NCBI GenBank assembly: GCA_044224495.1
Contig: JBGAKG010000005.1
Location: forward strand, 310,001-374,000
Direction: 5' to 3'
DNA: 64,000 nt
From: JBGAKG01 sp044224495
GTDB lineage: Bacteria > Myxococcota_A > Polyangia > Polyangiales > Polyangiaceae
A model generated the notes under the pieces. The model made no database searches and was not told the DNA's origin. It saw only the letters and a list, made by a program, of their open reading frames with translations. The translations under genes and the position numbers were made by a program. This document shows positions 42,613 through 51,699 of the stretch, piece after piece. Every line of letters begins with the position of its first letter. Within the stretch, counting starts at the first letter, position 1.

Positions 42613-45600
42613 ATGAACCGCTTCGTCCCCTTCCTGTTTGCCAGCGCCCCGATCGTCGTGCTCGGCCTCGCGGCGTGCGGCATGGACACGATCCCGAACG
42701 ACCTGCGCAGCACGCCGAGCGGGCCCGGCGCGAAGGTCGTCTGGAACGCGACCGCGCGGCCCTTGCCCGAGATCCCGATCCCGAACGACGTCGCCACCTT
42801 CTCCGATCCGACGAGCCGCACCGGGCGCCGCGTCAATGCGTCGCTCGTCGCGAGCACCAACTTCGAGCGCGTCGCGCGCACCGGCTTCGACGACCTCGAA
42901 GGCTGGGGCACGTTCATGCCGATGTCGGTCCAGTTCTCGCGCGCTGAGGGCGCCGACCCGCACGAGCCCGCGGTCGACCTCGCGAACGTGAAGGCGCGCA
43001 TGCAGGGCGACGACTACGCGTTCGACGACGATCCCATCTACGTCATCGATCTCAACACCGGGATCCCGGCCGTCCTCGACGTCGGCGCGGGGAACTTCCC
43101 CGTCATCCTGCGCGATCAGAACAAGTACTGGCCCAACGATCCGCACGTCGCGTCGCAGAGCCAGGTCTTCGAGGATCACGAGGAAGGCGCCGGGCTCCTC
43201 CCCGGCGACTATCGACCCGAGCTCGACACCGACTACGACGGGGTGCTCGATCACCCGAACACGTTCGGCGCGCTCCCCGCGAACGGCGTCCCGGGCGTCG
43301 ACAACCTCCTCACCTGGTACGAGCGCGAGACCGACACGCTCATCTTCCGTCCGCTCCTGCCGCTCAAGGAGAAGACCGAGTACGCGGTCATCCTGACCGA
43401 CCGCCTCCGCGGCAGCGACGGCAACCCGGTGAAGAGCCCGTTCGCCACCATCTATCACCCGCAGCAGCGCGCGGGCGCCGAGCGCGTCGGTGCGCTCCTG
43501 CGCGACGCGTCGCGCACGAACTACTTCGGCGACCTCGCCGGCACGGGCCTCGATCACGTCGCGTTCATGTGGACGTTCACGACCCAGCCCGTGATCGAGG
43601 ACATGCTCCTCCTCCGCGACGGCCTCTACGGCCGCGGACCGTTCGCGCGCTTCGCGACGGACTTCCCGCCGAAGGTCACGATGCTCCGCGCCGCGGGCAA
43701 GGTCCCCGGCAACGACCAGTCACCGGGGTGGGACAACGATCCGGTCTGCAAGCAGCGCGCGGCGCACCCCTACTCCGTCTACCTGAACGATCCCGACGTG
43801 CGCGAGAGCTTCAACAAGCTCTACGACGAGGTGTTCGGCTACAGCAAAGGCGAGCGGCTCGCGCTCGACGAGGCGAACTCCAACATCGACCACGTCATCG
43901 TCGGCACCTACAAGTCGCCCTACCTCCAGGGCGATCCGAAGGGCCAGGATCCCGACGCGCGGTTCCACGTGAACTTCAAGACCGGCGAGGGCGACGTCCG
44001 CTCCGACACGGTCAGCTTCTGGGTCACCGTCCCGAAGACGACGGCCAAGTTCCACCAGCCGTTCCCCGTCTCGCTCTTCGGGCACGGCGTGGGCGGCAAC
44101 GCCTCCGAGTCGCTCGCGCACGGCGGCAACTACGCGCGCAACGGGCTCGCGACGGTCACGATCAACATGCCGCAGCACGGCTTGCCCGACATCCCGGACG
44201 TCCGCGTGCCGGCCACCGCCGAGCTCTCGGCGCGGTGCCTCGTTCCGTGGGTCGACGCGATCCTCACGACCCGTGCGCTCGACCGCAACGGCGACGGTCA
44301 GCAGGAGCCGGGCTGGTGGTGGTGGTCGAGCCACATCATCAACGTCCGCGACAACGTCCGCCAGGGCACGCTCGACGAGATGCAGTTTACACGCATCTTG
44401 CGCACGTTCGACGGCAAGACGATGAGCGGCCAGGACTACAACGGCGACGGCAAGGAAGACCTCGCCGGCGACTTCGACGGCGACGGCACGCCCGACATCG
44501 GCGGGCCCGACGTGGGCATCTACTCGGCGGGCGAGTCGCTCGGCGGCATCATGAGCGAGGTCCACGGCGGGATCGACCACCAGGTGACGGCGACCGCGCC
44601 GATGTCGGGTGGCGGTGGGCTGACGGACATCGGACTTCGTTCGTACGGCGTGACCGATGCGCTGAGCCAGGTCCCCGGGCCGCTCGTCATCTCGATCCCG
44701 GCGACCGATCGCCCCGCGCGCAGCAACGGCGACAAGCGCACCAACTGCAGCAACGACCAGCGCAGCGTCCGCTTCTTCGGCTGGGACGGCGACGACATGG
44801 TCGAGGTCGAGCTCGCGTGCCTGAGCGCCGCCGAGGTCGACGTGGGCATGACCGTCGTGGTCACGAACCTCACGAGCGGTGAAGCCAAATGCGCCGGCAC
44901 GCTCGACGGCGGGCGCTTTCGCGTGCCGGTCGGCGCGAGCATCGGCGATCGGCTGGACATCCAGATCTTCCGGACGCCGAACGCGGTCGACTCGTACGGC
45001 ACCTGCCACATCAAGGACGACGCGGTGGCGGGGCGCGCGATCCGGACCTTCGAGCAGAAGGCACCGACGTACACGGCGGTCGCGGAGCCCTACAAGCCGT
45101 GCCCGGACGACGCCGTCTCCGGCTGCGCTCAGTTCATGTACCGCTTGTACCCGGTCGGGTCGCCGCTCGTGGCGCCGCAGGAGGGGCTCGGCTACGGGCG
45201 CAACACGCCGCGGTTCCGCCGCTTCTACCAGCTCGGGCAGATGGGCGTCGAAGGGGCCGACCCGGTCGACTACGCGCCCTACTACATGCTGAAGACGCTC
45301 CCGAAGCCGGACGGAACGCCTTCGCCGCCGCACGGGTTGCTCAACATGAACACCGTCGGCGACGGGTTCGTGAACATCGCGACCGGTGTCGCCTTCGCGC
45401 GCGCGGCCGGCGCCGTTCCCTTCCTTCCGCCGAGCGCGCTGACGAAGTACCCCGAGTACGCGGACTACGTCACGCCGCCGGCGCTCTACGCGCAGCTCGG
45501 GAACAAGACGCCGAACCAGGTGCTGCTCGAGTACCACCTGATCGAGGGCATCGCGCGCATGGAAAGGCACCCCGCCGGTCCGACGTGCGCCGACAACTAC

Positions 45601-46062
45601 GACAAGACGGATCCGGTGCTGTGCCCCGGCACCGGCACGCTCGATCCGTCGGTGTGCAAGGCTGCCCTGGCGGACGTGGACTGGCTCGCCGAGGGTCGGC
45701 AGCGCTACGACCAACAGCACCCGGGGGTGCCGCTCCGGCTCGCGCGCGTCGCGGGCCTCCACAGCGACAACGCGACGACGCTCGCGCAGGCATGGGCGCC
45801 GCGCCTCCTCGGCGCGCCGTTCGGGACCGACGGCGCTTGGGCCGGCACCGACCCGATCGTCGCGCTCGTCAACGTCTACCTTCGCCCCGGCGGCGCTCAC
45901 ACCTGGGAGACGGGTGACGCATGCCGCGCGTGGGACCACGCGACCTACGGCGGGAACATGGCCGGGCACTTCCTCGTGACCGGCGGCAGGGACGCCTACT
46001 ACCTGTCGCACCCGCAGACGCACGAGTGCCTCGAGTCCCTCGACTGCCCGATGTGGAAGTGA
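42613..46062 (+). CDS. Large lipase-like lipoprotein, copy 1
   Basis: A 1149-residue secreted lipoprotein (signal MNRFVPFLFASAPIVVLGLAACG, lipobox LAAC). The N-terminal half resembles the bacterial virulence-factor lipase (VolA) N-domain: PLPEIPIPNDVATFSDPTSRTGRR and LLPLKEKTEYAVILTDRLRGSDG. The alpha/beta hydrolase centre follows: FGHGVGGNASESLAHGG, then a nucleophile elbow GESLGG near residue 640. Calcium-binding D-x-N/D-G-D loops lie close by (DRNGDGQQE; DYNGDGKED; DFDGDGTPD). It is likely surface-anchored and hydrolyses lipids or esters. A tandem paralogue follows eight bases after its stop. Confidence 0.87.
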   Translation: MNRFVPFLFASAPIVVLGLAACGMDTIPNDLRSTPSGPGAKVVWNATARPLPEIPIPNDVATFSDPTSRTGRRVNASLVASTNFERVARTGFDDLEGWGTFMPMSVQFSRAEGADPHEPAVDLANVKARMQGDDYAFDDDPIYVIDLNTGIPAVLDVGAGNFPVILRDQNKYWPNDPHVASQSQVFEDHEEGAGLLPGDYRPELDTDYDGVLDHPNTFGALPANGVPGVDNLLTWYERETDTLIFRPLLPLKEKTEYAVILTDRLRGSDGNPVKSPFATIYHPQQRAGAERVGALLRDASRTNYFGDLAGTGLDHVAFMWTFTTQPVIEDMLLLRDGLYGRGPFARFATDFPPKVTMLRAAGKVPGNDQSPGWDNDPVCKQRAAHPYSVYLNDPDVRESFNKLYDEVFGYSKGERLALDEANSNIDHVIVGTYKSPYLQGDPKGQDPDARFHVNFKTGEGDVRSDTVSFWVTVPKTTAKFHQPFPVSLFGHGVGGNASESLAHGGNYARNGLATVTINMPQHGLPDIPDVRVPATAELSARCLVPWVDAILTTRALDRNGDGQQEPGWWWWSSHIINVRDNVRQGTLDEMQFTRILRTFDGKTMSGQDYNGDGKEDLAGDFDGDGTPDIGGPDVGIYSAGESLGGIMSEVHGGIDHQVTATAPMSGGGGLTDIGLRSYGVTDALSQVPGPLVISIPATDRPARSNGDKRTNCSNDQRSVRFFGWDGDDMVEVELACLSAAEVDVGMTVVVTNLTSGEAKCAGTLDGGRFRVPVGASIGDRLDIQIFRTPNAVDSYGTCHIKDDAVAGRAIRTFEQKAPTYTAVAEPYKPCPDDAVSGCAQFMYRLYPVGSPLVAPQEGLGYGRNTPRFRRFYQLGQMGVEGADPVDYAPYYMLKTLPKPDGTPSPPHGLLNMNTVGDGFVNIATGVAFARAAGAVPFLPPSALTKYPEYADYVTPPALYAQLGNKTPNQVLLEYHLIEGIARMERHPAGPTCADNYDKTDPVLCPGTGTLDPSVCKAALADVDWLAEGRQRYDQQHPGVPLRLARVAGLHSDNATTLAQAWAPRLLGAPFGTDGAWAGTDPIVALVNVYLRPGGAHTWETGDACRAWDHATYGGNMAGHFLVTGGRDAYYLSHPQTHECLESLDCPMWK

Positions 46063-46070
46063 GAAATCCC

Positions 46071-49000
46071 ATGCATTCTGCACGGAATCGACTGGCGCTC
46101 GCCGCGACGATCGCAGGGGTCAGCCTCGCGGCGTCGTGCACCGACGTGGCTCCCGACGGGCTCTACGCCACGCCACCCGGCGACGGTCCCACCGTCGTCT
46201 TCGACGTCGCGCGCCGGCCGCTCCCCGAGATCCCGGCGCCGAACGACGTCGCCACCTTCCCCGATCCCACGAGCCGCACCGGCCGCCGCATCAACGTGAG
46301 CCTGGTCGCGCCGAGCGAGCTCGAGCGCTCCGCGCGCGAAGGCTTTGCCGAGATGGAGGGCTGGGGCACGTTCGCGCCGATCAGCGTCGCCTTCGCGCCG
46401 GGCGCCGGCGCCGACCCGCGCGACGCCGCGATCGACCTCGACAAGGTCCGCCGGACGATGCAGACGGACCAGTGGGACACGAGCGACGACCCCGTCTACC
46501 TCATCAACCTGACGACCGGCGTCCCCGTCCTGCTCGACATGGGCGCGGGGAACTTCCCCACGTCGATCCGTGATCGTGATCGCTACTACGCGAACGATCC
46601 GCGCGCCGCCGAGAACACCACGCTGTTCGAGACGGTGGAGGAAGGCGCCGGCCTCTCGCAGACGGACTATCGCCCCGACCTGGACACCGACTTCGACGGC
46701 GTCCTCGATCACCCGAACACGCTCCCGAAGCCCGGCGGCATCCCCGGCGTGGACGACGTGATGAACTGGTTCGAGCGCCAGACCAACACGCTCCTCCTGC
46801 GTCCCGTCCTGCCGATGGACGAGAAGACGGAGTACGCGGTCGTCCTCACCGATCGCCTGACCGACACGCGCGGGCGGCCGGTGCGTTCGCCCTTCCCCTT
46901 CGTGCACCACCCGCAGCAGCGCGCCGCGGTCCTGCGCGTCCAGCAGATCCTCGGCGACGGTGCGCGGCGCAACTACTACGGGGACATCGGCGGCACGGGG
47001 CTCTCGCACGTCGCGTTCGCGTGGTCGTTCACCACGGGTCCGTCGACGGAGGATCTGCAGCTCCTGCGCGACGGTCTGCACGGCACCGGCCCCTTCGCGC
47101 GCCTCGCGACCGACTACCCGCCGACCGCCACCGCGTTCCGCTCCGCCGGGCTGCTCCACGATCCGTCGCAGGACTCGCCGGCGTGGAAGCAGGACCCGAA
47201 GTGCGCGGCGGTGTCGCAGAAGCCCTTCATCGTGAAGGTGGATCAGGTCAAGGCGACGCTCTCGGACCTCATCACGCGCGTGTTCCCGCTGAGCGCGCCC
47301 GAAGGGCGTGCCTTGCTCGAGTCGCTCGACAGCGTCGATCACTTCGTGCTCGGCAGCTACCCGGTCGCGTACTTCGTCGGCGCCGATCCGACGCACGAGA
47401 ACCCGTTCGAGCACTTCCACCTCAACTACCAGACCGGCGAAGGCCGCGTCGTCACCGACGTCGGGCACTTCTGGCTGTCGGTGCCGAAGGCGAAGGGCAC
47501 GTTCAAGCAGCCGTTCGACACGGTGGTGTGGGGCCACGGCACCACGCTCAACGCGGCGGAGACGATCATCCGCGCCGGCTACTTCGCCAAGCAAGGCATC
47601 GCGACGTTCGGCTTCGACGGCCCCGGGCACGGGCTCGTGCTCGACCAGGGCCTCAAGGTCCTGGCCGAAGGGCTCCTCTACAACGCGTGCCTGGTCCCTT
47701 GGGTCGAAGGGCTGACGGCGGGGCGCGCGCACGACATCGACGGTGACGGCGAGCCCGACTCGGGCGGCCTCCTGTGGACCGCGCACATCTTCCACTCGCG
47801 CGACAACATCCGGCAGACGGTGCTCGACGGCCTCCAAGCGTCGCGCGTGCTGCGGTCGTTCGACGGGCGCTCGGGCCCGCAGGACTTCGACGACGACGGC
47901 AAGCCGGATCTGGCGGGCGACTTCGACGCCGACGGGATCCCCGACGTCGGCGGCAAGGACGCGCGCATCTTCAGCTCCGGCGACTCGTACGGTGGGATCT
48001 TCGCGCAGATCCACGCCGCCATCGATCCGAACGTCACGGCAGGCGTCGCGATCTCGGGCGGCGGCGGTCTCACCGACATCGCCGCGCGCTCGTACGGCGT
48101 CGTCGACTCGGTCGTCGAGCAGACGATCACGCCGCTCGTCGTCGGCGTGCCGGCGAACACGCGCTCGACCGACAAGAAGCCCGAAGGCACGCTCTGCACG
48201 GCGGACCAGCGCTCGATTCGGCTCGTCGTGAACGACCTCACGAGCTCGCGCGAGATCGAGATCGCCTGCCTGGGCTCCACCGAGCTCGATGCGAGCAGCA
48301 CGGTCGTCGTCCGCAACCTCGACAGCGGCGAAGTGCGCTGCGGCGGAACCACCACCGACGGCCGGTTCCGCGTGCCCGTCCCCGCGACGGCCGGCGATCG
48401 GCTCCGGGTCGAGGTCGCGCGCTCCGCCAACGCGGTGGAGTCGTACGGCACGTGCGTCTGGCGCGACGGGGTGACCCCGCAGCGCATGATCGCGACCTTC
48501 GAGCAGCCGGCCGCGGCGTACCGCAAGGTCGGAAACCCGGACGCCCAGTGCGACGCTGCGGCGGGGTGCCAGCAGTACCGGAACACGTTCTTCCCGGTCG
48601 GTTCGGTGCTCGTGGCGCCGCAGGGTGGGCTCGGCTTGCGGCGTCAGTCGCCGGAGCTGCGGCGGCTGCTCCAGCTCTCGCAGGCGGCGCTGGAGACCGG
48701 CGATCCGATCAACTTCGCGCCGCTCTACATGATGAAGCCGAATCGTATGCCGGACGGCAAAGCGGCGTCGCCGAAGGGCTTCATCGGCGCGAACACCGTC
48801 GCGGACGGGTTCGTCGTCGTCGCGACGGGGCACGCGTTCACGCGCGCGATGGGGGCGCTCCCCTTCCTGCCGCCGGCGCGCCTCTCGACGCTGCCCGACT
48901 ACGCCGACTACGCGACGCCGCCGAGCTTGTTCGCGGCGTTCGGGGGCAAGACGCCGAATCAGCTCCTGATCGAGAACTACGCGATCGAGGCCGTGGCGCG

Positions 49001-49499
49001 CTTCCGGCGGCGCCCGGCCGATGCGACGTGCGGACCGAACTACAAGGTCACGACGGAGTGCACCTCGAAGCCGGCGACGAACCCCGACGTGTGCGCGCAG
49101 ACCGTCTACGATCCCGATTGGCACTCGGAGGGCAAGAACCTGTTCGGGGCGCAGCACCCCGTCGCGCCGCTGCGGCTCGCGCGGCGCGCGAACGTGCACG
49201 TGAAGTCGCTCGAGGATCTCGAGGCGACGTGGGCGCCGCGGATCCTGGGAGCGCCGTTCGGGACGGACCTCGCGTATGCGCCGAAGGACCCGCTCGTCGG
49301 GCTGATGGATGCGTACGTGGCGCCGCTCGGCGAGCACGTGTGGATCAACGAGAACCCGTGCAAGAACTGGGACGAGGCCGTTTACTACGACCACGTGACC
49401 GGCCGGTTCTTCGCGACGGGGGGAACGGACCTTTACTTCTTGTCACATCCCCAGACGCATCAGTGCTTGGAGGATCAGAGCTGTGACTTCTTGAAGTAG
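46071..49499 (+). CDS. Large lipase-like lipoprotein, copy 2
   Basis: A 1142-residue paralogue of the preceding gene with signal MHSARNRLALAATIAGVSLAASC. It shares the segments PLPEIPAPNDVATFPDPTSRTGRR, VLPMDEKTEYAVVLTDRL and TFGFDGPGHGLVLDQG. The nucleophile elbow is GDSYGG instead of GESLGG, and the calcium loops read DIDGDGEPD, DFDDDGKPD and DFDADGIPD. The C-terminal ends match too (YFLSHPQTHQCLEDQSCDFLK against YYLSHPQTHECLESLDCPMWK, each with two Cys). Both active-site serines are intact, so the duplication probably gives two specificities. Confidence 0.87.
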   Translation: MHSARNRLALAATIAGVSLAASCTDVAPDGLYATPPGDGPTVVFDVARRPLPEIPAPNDVATFPDPTSRTGRRINVSLVAPSELERSAREGFAEMEGWGTFAPISVAFAPGAGADPRDAAIDLDKVRRTMQTDQWDTSDDPVYLINLTTGVPVLLDMGAGNFPTSIRDRDRYYANDPRAAENTTLFETVEEGAGLSQTDYRPDLDTDFDGVLDHPNTLPKPGGIPGVDDVMNWFERQTNTLLLRPVLPMDEKTEYAVVLTDRLTDTRGRPVRSPFPFVHHPQQRAAVLRVQQILGDGARRNYYGDIGGTGLSHVAFAWSFTTGPSTEDLQLLRDGLHGTGPFARLATDYPPTATAFRSAGLLHDPSQDSPAWKQDPKCAAVSQKPFIVKVDQVKATLSDLITRVFPLSAPEGRALLESLDSVDHFVLGSYPVAYFVGADPTHENPFEHFHLNYQTGEGRVVTDVGHFWLSVPKAKGTFKQPFDTVVWGHGTTLNAAETIIRAGYFAKQGIATFGFDGPGHGLVLDQGLKVLAEGLLYNACLVPWVEGLTAGRAHDIDGDGEPDSGGLLWTAHIFHSRDNIRQTVLDGLQASRVLRSFDGRSGPQDFDDDGKPDLAGDFDADGIPDVGGKDARIFSSGDSYGGIFAQIHAAIDPNVTAGVAISGGGGLTDIAARSYGVVDSVVEQTITPLVVGVPANTRSTDKKPEGTLCTADQRSIRLVVNDLTSSREIEIACLGSTELDASSTVVVRNLDSGEVRCGGTTTDGRFRVPVPATAGDRLRVEVARSANAVESYGTCVWRDGVTPQRMIATFEQPAAAYRKVGNPDAQCDAAAGCQQYRNTFFPVGSVLVAPQGGLGLRRQSPELRRLLQLSQAALETGDPINFAPLYMMKPNRMPDGKAASPKGFIGANTVADGFVVVATGHAFTRAMGALPFLPPARLSTLPDYADYATPPSLFAAFGGKTPNQLLIENYAIEAVARFRRRPADATCGPNYKVTTECTSKPATNPDVCAQTVYDPDWHSEGKNLFGAQHPVAPLRLARRANVHVKSLEDLEATWAPRILGAPFGTDLAYAPKDPLVGLMDAYVAPLGEHVWINENPCKNWDEAVYYDHVTGRFFATGGTDLYFLSHPQTHQCLEDQSCDFLK

Positions 49500-49515
49500 T
49501 CGCGGCCCGCGGGAC

Positions 49516-49566
49516 AGAAGAAAAAGACGAATCCGGAGTAGAGAACGGGAATGGGAACGGGAATGC
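49516..49566 (+). repeat. Dispersed intergenic repeat R4, copy 2
   Basis: AGAAGAAAAAGACGAATCCG followed by GAGTAGAGAACGGGAATGGG and GAACGGGAATG, 16 bases after the lipase-like stop. The tail is a run of GGGAAC/GGGAAT hexamers. Confidence 0.8.
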
Positions 49567-49592
49567 CGGGGCTCCCGTGCTAGACCAAGCTC

Positions 49593-49760
49593 GTGACGCT
49601 CTACATCCTCGCCGCGCTCGGAATCTTCGTCGCCATGGGGCTCATGCGCATGACGTACCGCATGTCGCGGCGCGACCGGCATGAGGGCATCCGGTGGCGC
49701 GGCATCGATTGGAACCGCAACGAAGAAGAACGCGACGACTCGGACGACGAGCCGAGCTGA
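49593..49760 (+). CDS. Small membrane protein (55 residues)
   Basis: From a GTG at 49593: an N-terminal hydrophobic helix (TLYILAALGIFVAMGLM), a basic segment (RMTYRMSRRDRHEGIRWRGIDW) and an acidic tail (RNEEERDDSDDEPS). This charge layout is typical of a single-span membrane protein with a cytoplasmic basic-acidic tail. It has strong G/C third-position codons and lies between two R4 copies in opposite orientation. No family is recognised. Confidence 0.6.
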   Translation: MTLYILAALGIFVAMGLMRMTYRMSRRDRHEGIRWRGIDWNRNEEERDDSDDEPS

Positions 49761-49762
49761 CC

Positions 49763-49907
49763 GTGAGGTACTTCGCGCTCGCGATCGGGCTCGGTGCAAC
49801 GCTCGTGTGGAGGCTGCGCCGTCACGGCGACCGAACCCTCCAACCTCCTGGGGTCGGGCCTAGCGCTCACCCTTCTGCTCGCGCTGCGCATGCGTCGCCG
49901 CGCCTGA
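49763..49907 (+). pseudogene. Possible small MYXO-CTERM-type peptide split by a frameshift
   Basis: From a GTG at 49763 one frame gives a signal-like RYFALAIGLGATLV; the neighbouring frame, reached by losing one base near 49806, continues as CGGCAVTATEPSNLLGSG, then LALTLLLALRMRRRA and stop at 49907. A Cys-rich GGCAV, a hydrophobic helix and a terminal Arg cluster match the MYXO-CTERM sorting signal. A start within the second frame (GTG before QRSCGGC) would give an intact 33-residue peptide. It could be a remnant or a real short protein. Confidence 0.35.
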
Positions 49908-49934
49908 GCGCGTGTGTCGAGCTGACCCTCTCGA

Positions 49935-50012
49935 ATTCCCGTTCCCGTTCCCACCCCTCCGGGTGCCACGAAGCGCGGCGTTCTCTACTCCGGATTCGTC
50001 TTTTTTCTTCTA
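49935..50012 (-). repeat. Dispersed intergenic repeat R4, copy 3, inverted
   Basis: Read on the minus strand it starts at the TAG stop of the lipoprotein gene: TAGAAGAAAAAAGACGAATC, then CGGAGTAGAGAACG, an insert of about 26 bases, and GGGAACGGGAACGGGAAT. It is in opposite orientation to copy 2, so the two flank the short ORFs at 49593-49907 as inverted repeats. Confidence 0.8.
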
Positions 50013-50858
50013 GAGAGATCCCATCGTCACGCACCGGAAGCCATACTTCTCGTGAACCGCGCCGGGCCGAACGAACCCAGCGATCCCAATGCCGCTCCCC
50101 TTCGCCACCTTGCCGGGGTCCTTGCCATCGTAGCCGCCCCAGAGCTGGCCGTTCAGGTAGAGCCGAATCTGGTTCCCGATCTTGGTCGCGCGCACGACGT
50201 CGCCGTCCTTCGGGATCGCCGAGATGCCCCCCACGTTCCCGATGACGGTGAAGTCGCTCGCCGCGCCGTCGAGGTAGACGACGTCCACGCCGCCCCCCGC
50301 GTTGAACAGGACCTCGTTCCAGATCCGCGAGCCCGCCTTGCTCGAGCAGCCGAGGATCAGCTCGAGCTCGTGGTTCGACCCGTTGGCGTTCGGGTTGTAG
50401 CCCGGCTCCTTGTAGATGACGGCCTCGACGAACTGGTCACCGGCGAAGCCGGGCACGAACGCGAAGCTGTCGTCGTACTCGACGCCCCCGTGGGTATCGA
50501 GGGCGATGCGCGTCTTCCCGTCCGACGCGAGGCCCACGCGCATGCTCGTGAGGATGCCGGGCGCGCCGTTGCCGCCCGTGCCCTGCGTGTTGTTGGTCCA
50601 CACGCCGCCCGCAGAGAGCGGGTTCTCGATCGCCGCCGTCGCGAAGTCGAGCGCGTAGACGTTGCCCGCGTCGGGCCGAGGGCACAGGCCGGTCGAAGCG
50701 TCGCCGAGCCCGGTCGGAGCATCGACGCGAGCGTCCGCGCCGGTCCCATCCGACACGCCGGCGCCATCGCCGACGGCCCCCGAGTCGGAGGGAGCCGCGA
50801 CGTCGTCACCGCAACCCACGCAGAGGATGACGACGGGTACGAAGAAGCGGCGCAGCAC
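50010..50858 (-). CDS. Lipoprotein with LamG-like (concanavalin) domain
   Basis: A 282-residue lipoprotein with signal MLRRFFVPVVILCVGCGD (lipobox CVGC). An Asp/Ala/Gly-rich linker covers residues 20-60. The remaining 210 residues read as a beta-sandwich of LamG/concanavalin type (YALDFATAAIENPLSAGG; HELELILGCSSKAGSRIWNEVLFN; VVRATKIGNQIRLYLNGQLWGGYDGKDPG), where the last segment with YLNGQLW is typical of this fold. It probably binds carbohydrate or acts as an adhesin at the surface. No catalytic motif is visible. Confidence 0.75.
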   Translation of the reverse strand: MLRRFFVPVVILCVGCGDDVAAPSDSGAVGDGAGVSDGTGADARVDAPTGLGDASTGLCPRPDAGNVYALDFATAAIENPLSAGGVWTNNTQGTGGNGAPGILTSMRVGLASDGKTRIALDTHGGVEYDDSFAFVPGFAGDQFVEAVIYKEPGYNPNANGSNHELELILGCSSKAGSRIWNEVLFNAGGGVDVVYLDGAASDFTVIGNVGGISAIPKDGDVVRATKIGNQIRLYLNGQLWGGYDGKDPGKVAKGSGIGIAGFVRPGAVHEKYGFRCVTMGSL

Positions 50859-50881
50859 GCCTCAGCGTACCGCGAGCACGC

Positions 50882-51415
50882 TCAGGGCACGAGGGCGAGC
50901 GCGACGGCCCGGTCGAACGCCTCGGCGAGGTTCGTCACGGTACGCGCGCTGGCGGGGAGCCCGCACGTCCCATCGCGCAGATCGTAATACGACGCCGCGC
51001 TGGAGCCGACCCACGTGGTCGCCCACACCGACGCGCCGTCGCAACCAACGCTTCCATCGTGGAGCTCCACCGCACGCAGCGCATCGACGAGCGAAGCGCC
51101 TTCGGACGTGGAGAGCGTGCGCTTGCCATCGGCGCTGGTGGCTGCGCCGGCGCCCGCATCGATCGCAGGCGAGCACGTCCAATGCCACGCAAGCTCACGG
51201 CTCGCAGCGACGTAGGTGATGCTGGCCTCGGACATGGCCTTCGACCCACAAGCCTGGGAGCCCGCCGAACCGCCGTCCGAGAGCCGCAACGCAGGCCCAG
51301 GCCCCACCAACCGAAGCGAGAGCTCCACCTTCGTGACCTGCTCCGACCACATCGACCCGCCCGAAGAAGAGCAAGCCGCAACGAAGACCAAGAGCGCGCC
51401 AACGCGAACCTTCAT
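50882..51415 (-). CDS. Secreted lipoprotein
   Basis: A 177-residue lipoprotein. The ATG at 51415 gives signal MKVRVGALLVFVAACSSSGG (lipobox VAAC); the open frame upstream has no signal. The mature part has two Cys pairs (QACGSK/TCSPAIDAG; GCDGASVW/TCGLPA), a beta-rich N-terminal half and a helical end (TVTNLAEAFDRAVALAL). It lies 23 bases from the preceding lipoprotein gene on the same strand and may share its promoter. No family is recognised. Confidence 0.72.
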   Translation of the reverse strand: MKVRVGALLVFVAACSSSGGSMWSEQVTKVELSLRLVGPGPALRLSDGGSAGSQACGSKAMSEASITYVAASRELAWHWTCSPAIDAGAGAATSADGKRTLSTSEGASLVDALRAVELHDGSVGCDGASVWATTWVGSSAASYYDLRDGTCGLPASARTVTNLAEAFDRAVALALVP

Positions 51416-51528
51416 TCCCTCCAAGTCTGCAATGCCCATACCGCCGCGTCGACCCAAGATTCCCAAAGAAACGATCTGGGCGATGCGCCACTACGTGCCA
51501 CCACCGATCCGCCACGCCGCCGCCCCCC

Positions 51529-51622
51529 GTCCTCGTGCCCGTGCTCGTCCTCGTGCCCGTCCTCGTGCCCGTGCTCGTCCTCATGCCCGTCCTCGTGCGC
51601 GTGCTCGTGCTCGTGCTCGTCC
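51529..51622. repeat. Hexamer tandem array GTCCTC/GTGCCC/GTGCTC
   Basis: About 15 consecutive hexamers of three related types, with a single ATGCCC variant (51590 region). It occupies most of the gap between the lipoprotein gene and the biotin-carrier gene and joins an inverted R4 copy. Confidence 0.85.
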
Positions 51623-51690
51623 GCGCTCCCGTTCTCTATTCCGCGACCCCGTTCCCCTTCCGTGTTCCGTATTCCCTCCTTTTCTTCTAG
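51622..51690 (-). repeat. Dispersed intergenic repeat R4, copy 4, inverted
   Basis: On the minus strand it reads CTAGAAGAAAAGGAGGGAAT, then ACGGAACACGG, AAGGGGAACGGGGTCGCGGAATAGAGAACGGGAGCG in pieces. It matches copy 1 more closely than copy 2 in its middle part. It ends nine bases before the biotin-carrier ATG. Confidence 0.65.
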
Positions 51691-51699
51691 GGTTCCGCC

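Noticed and set aside
45999..49394. A 1131-codon open frame opposite the second lipase-like gene
   Set aside because: Same reason: antisense shadow with no recognisable protein motif.
51529..51622. CRISPR-like or minisatellite coding repeat
   Set aside because: Hexamers are directly adjacent with no spacers, and none of the frames continues into a gene with a start and ribosome site.
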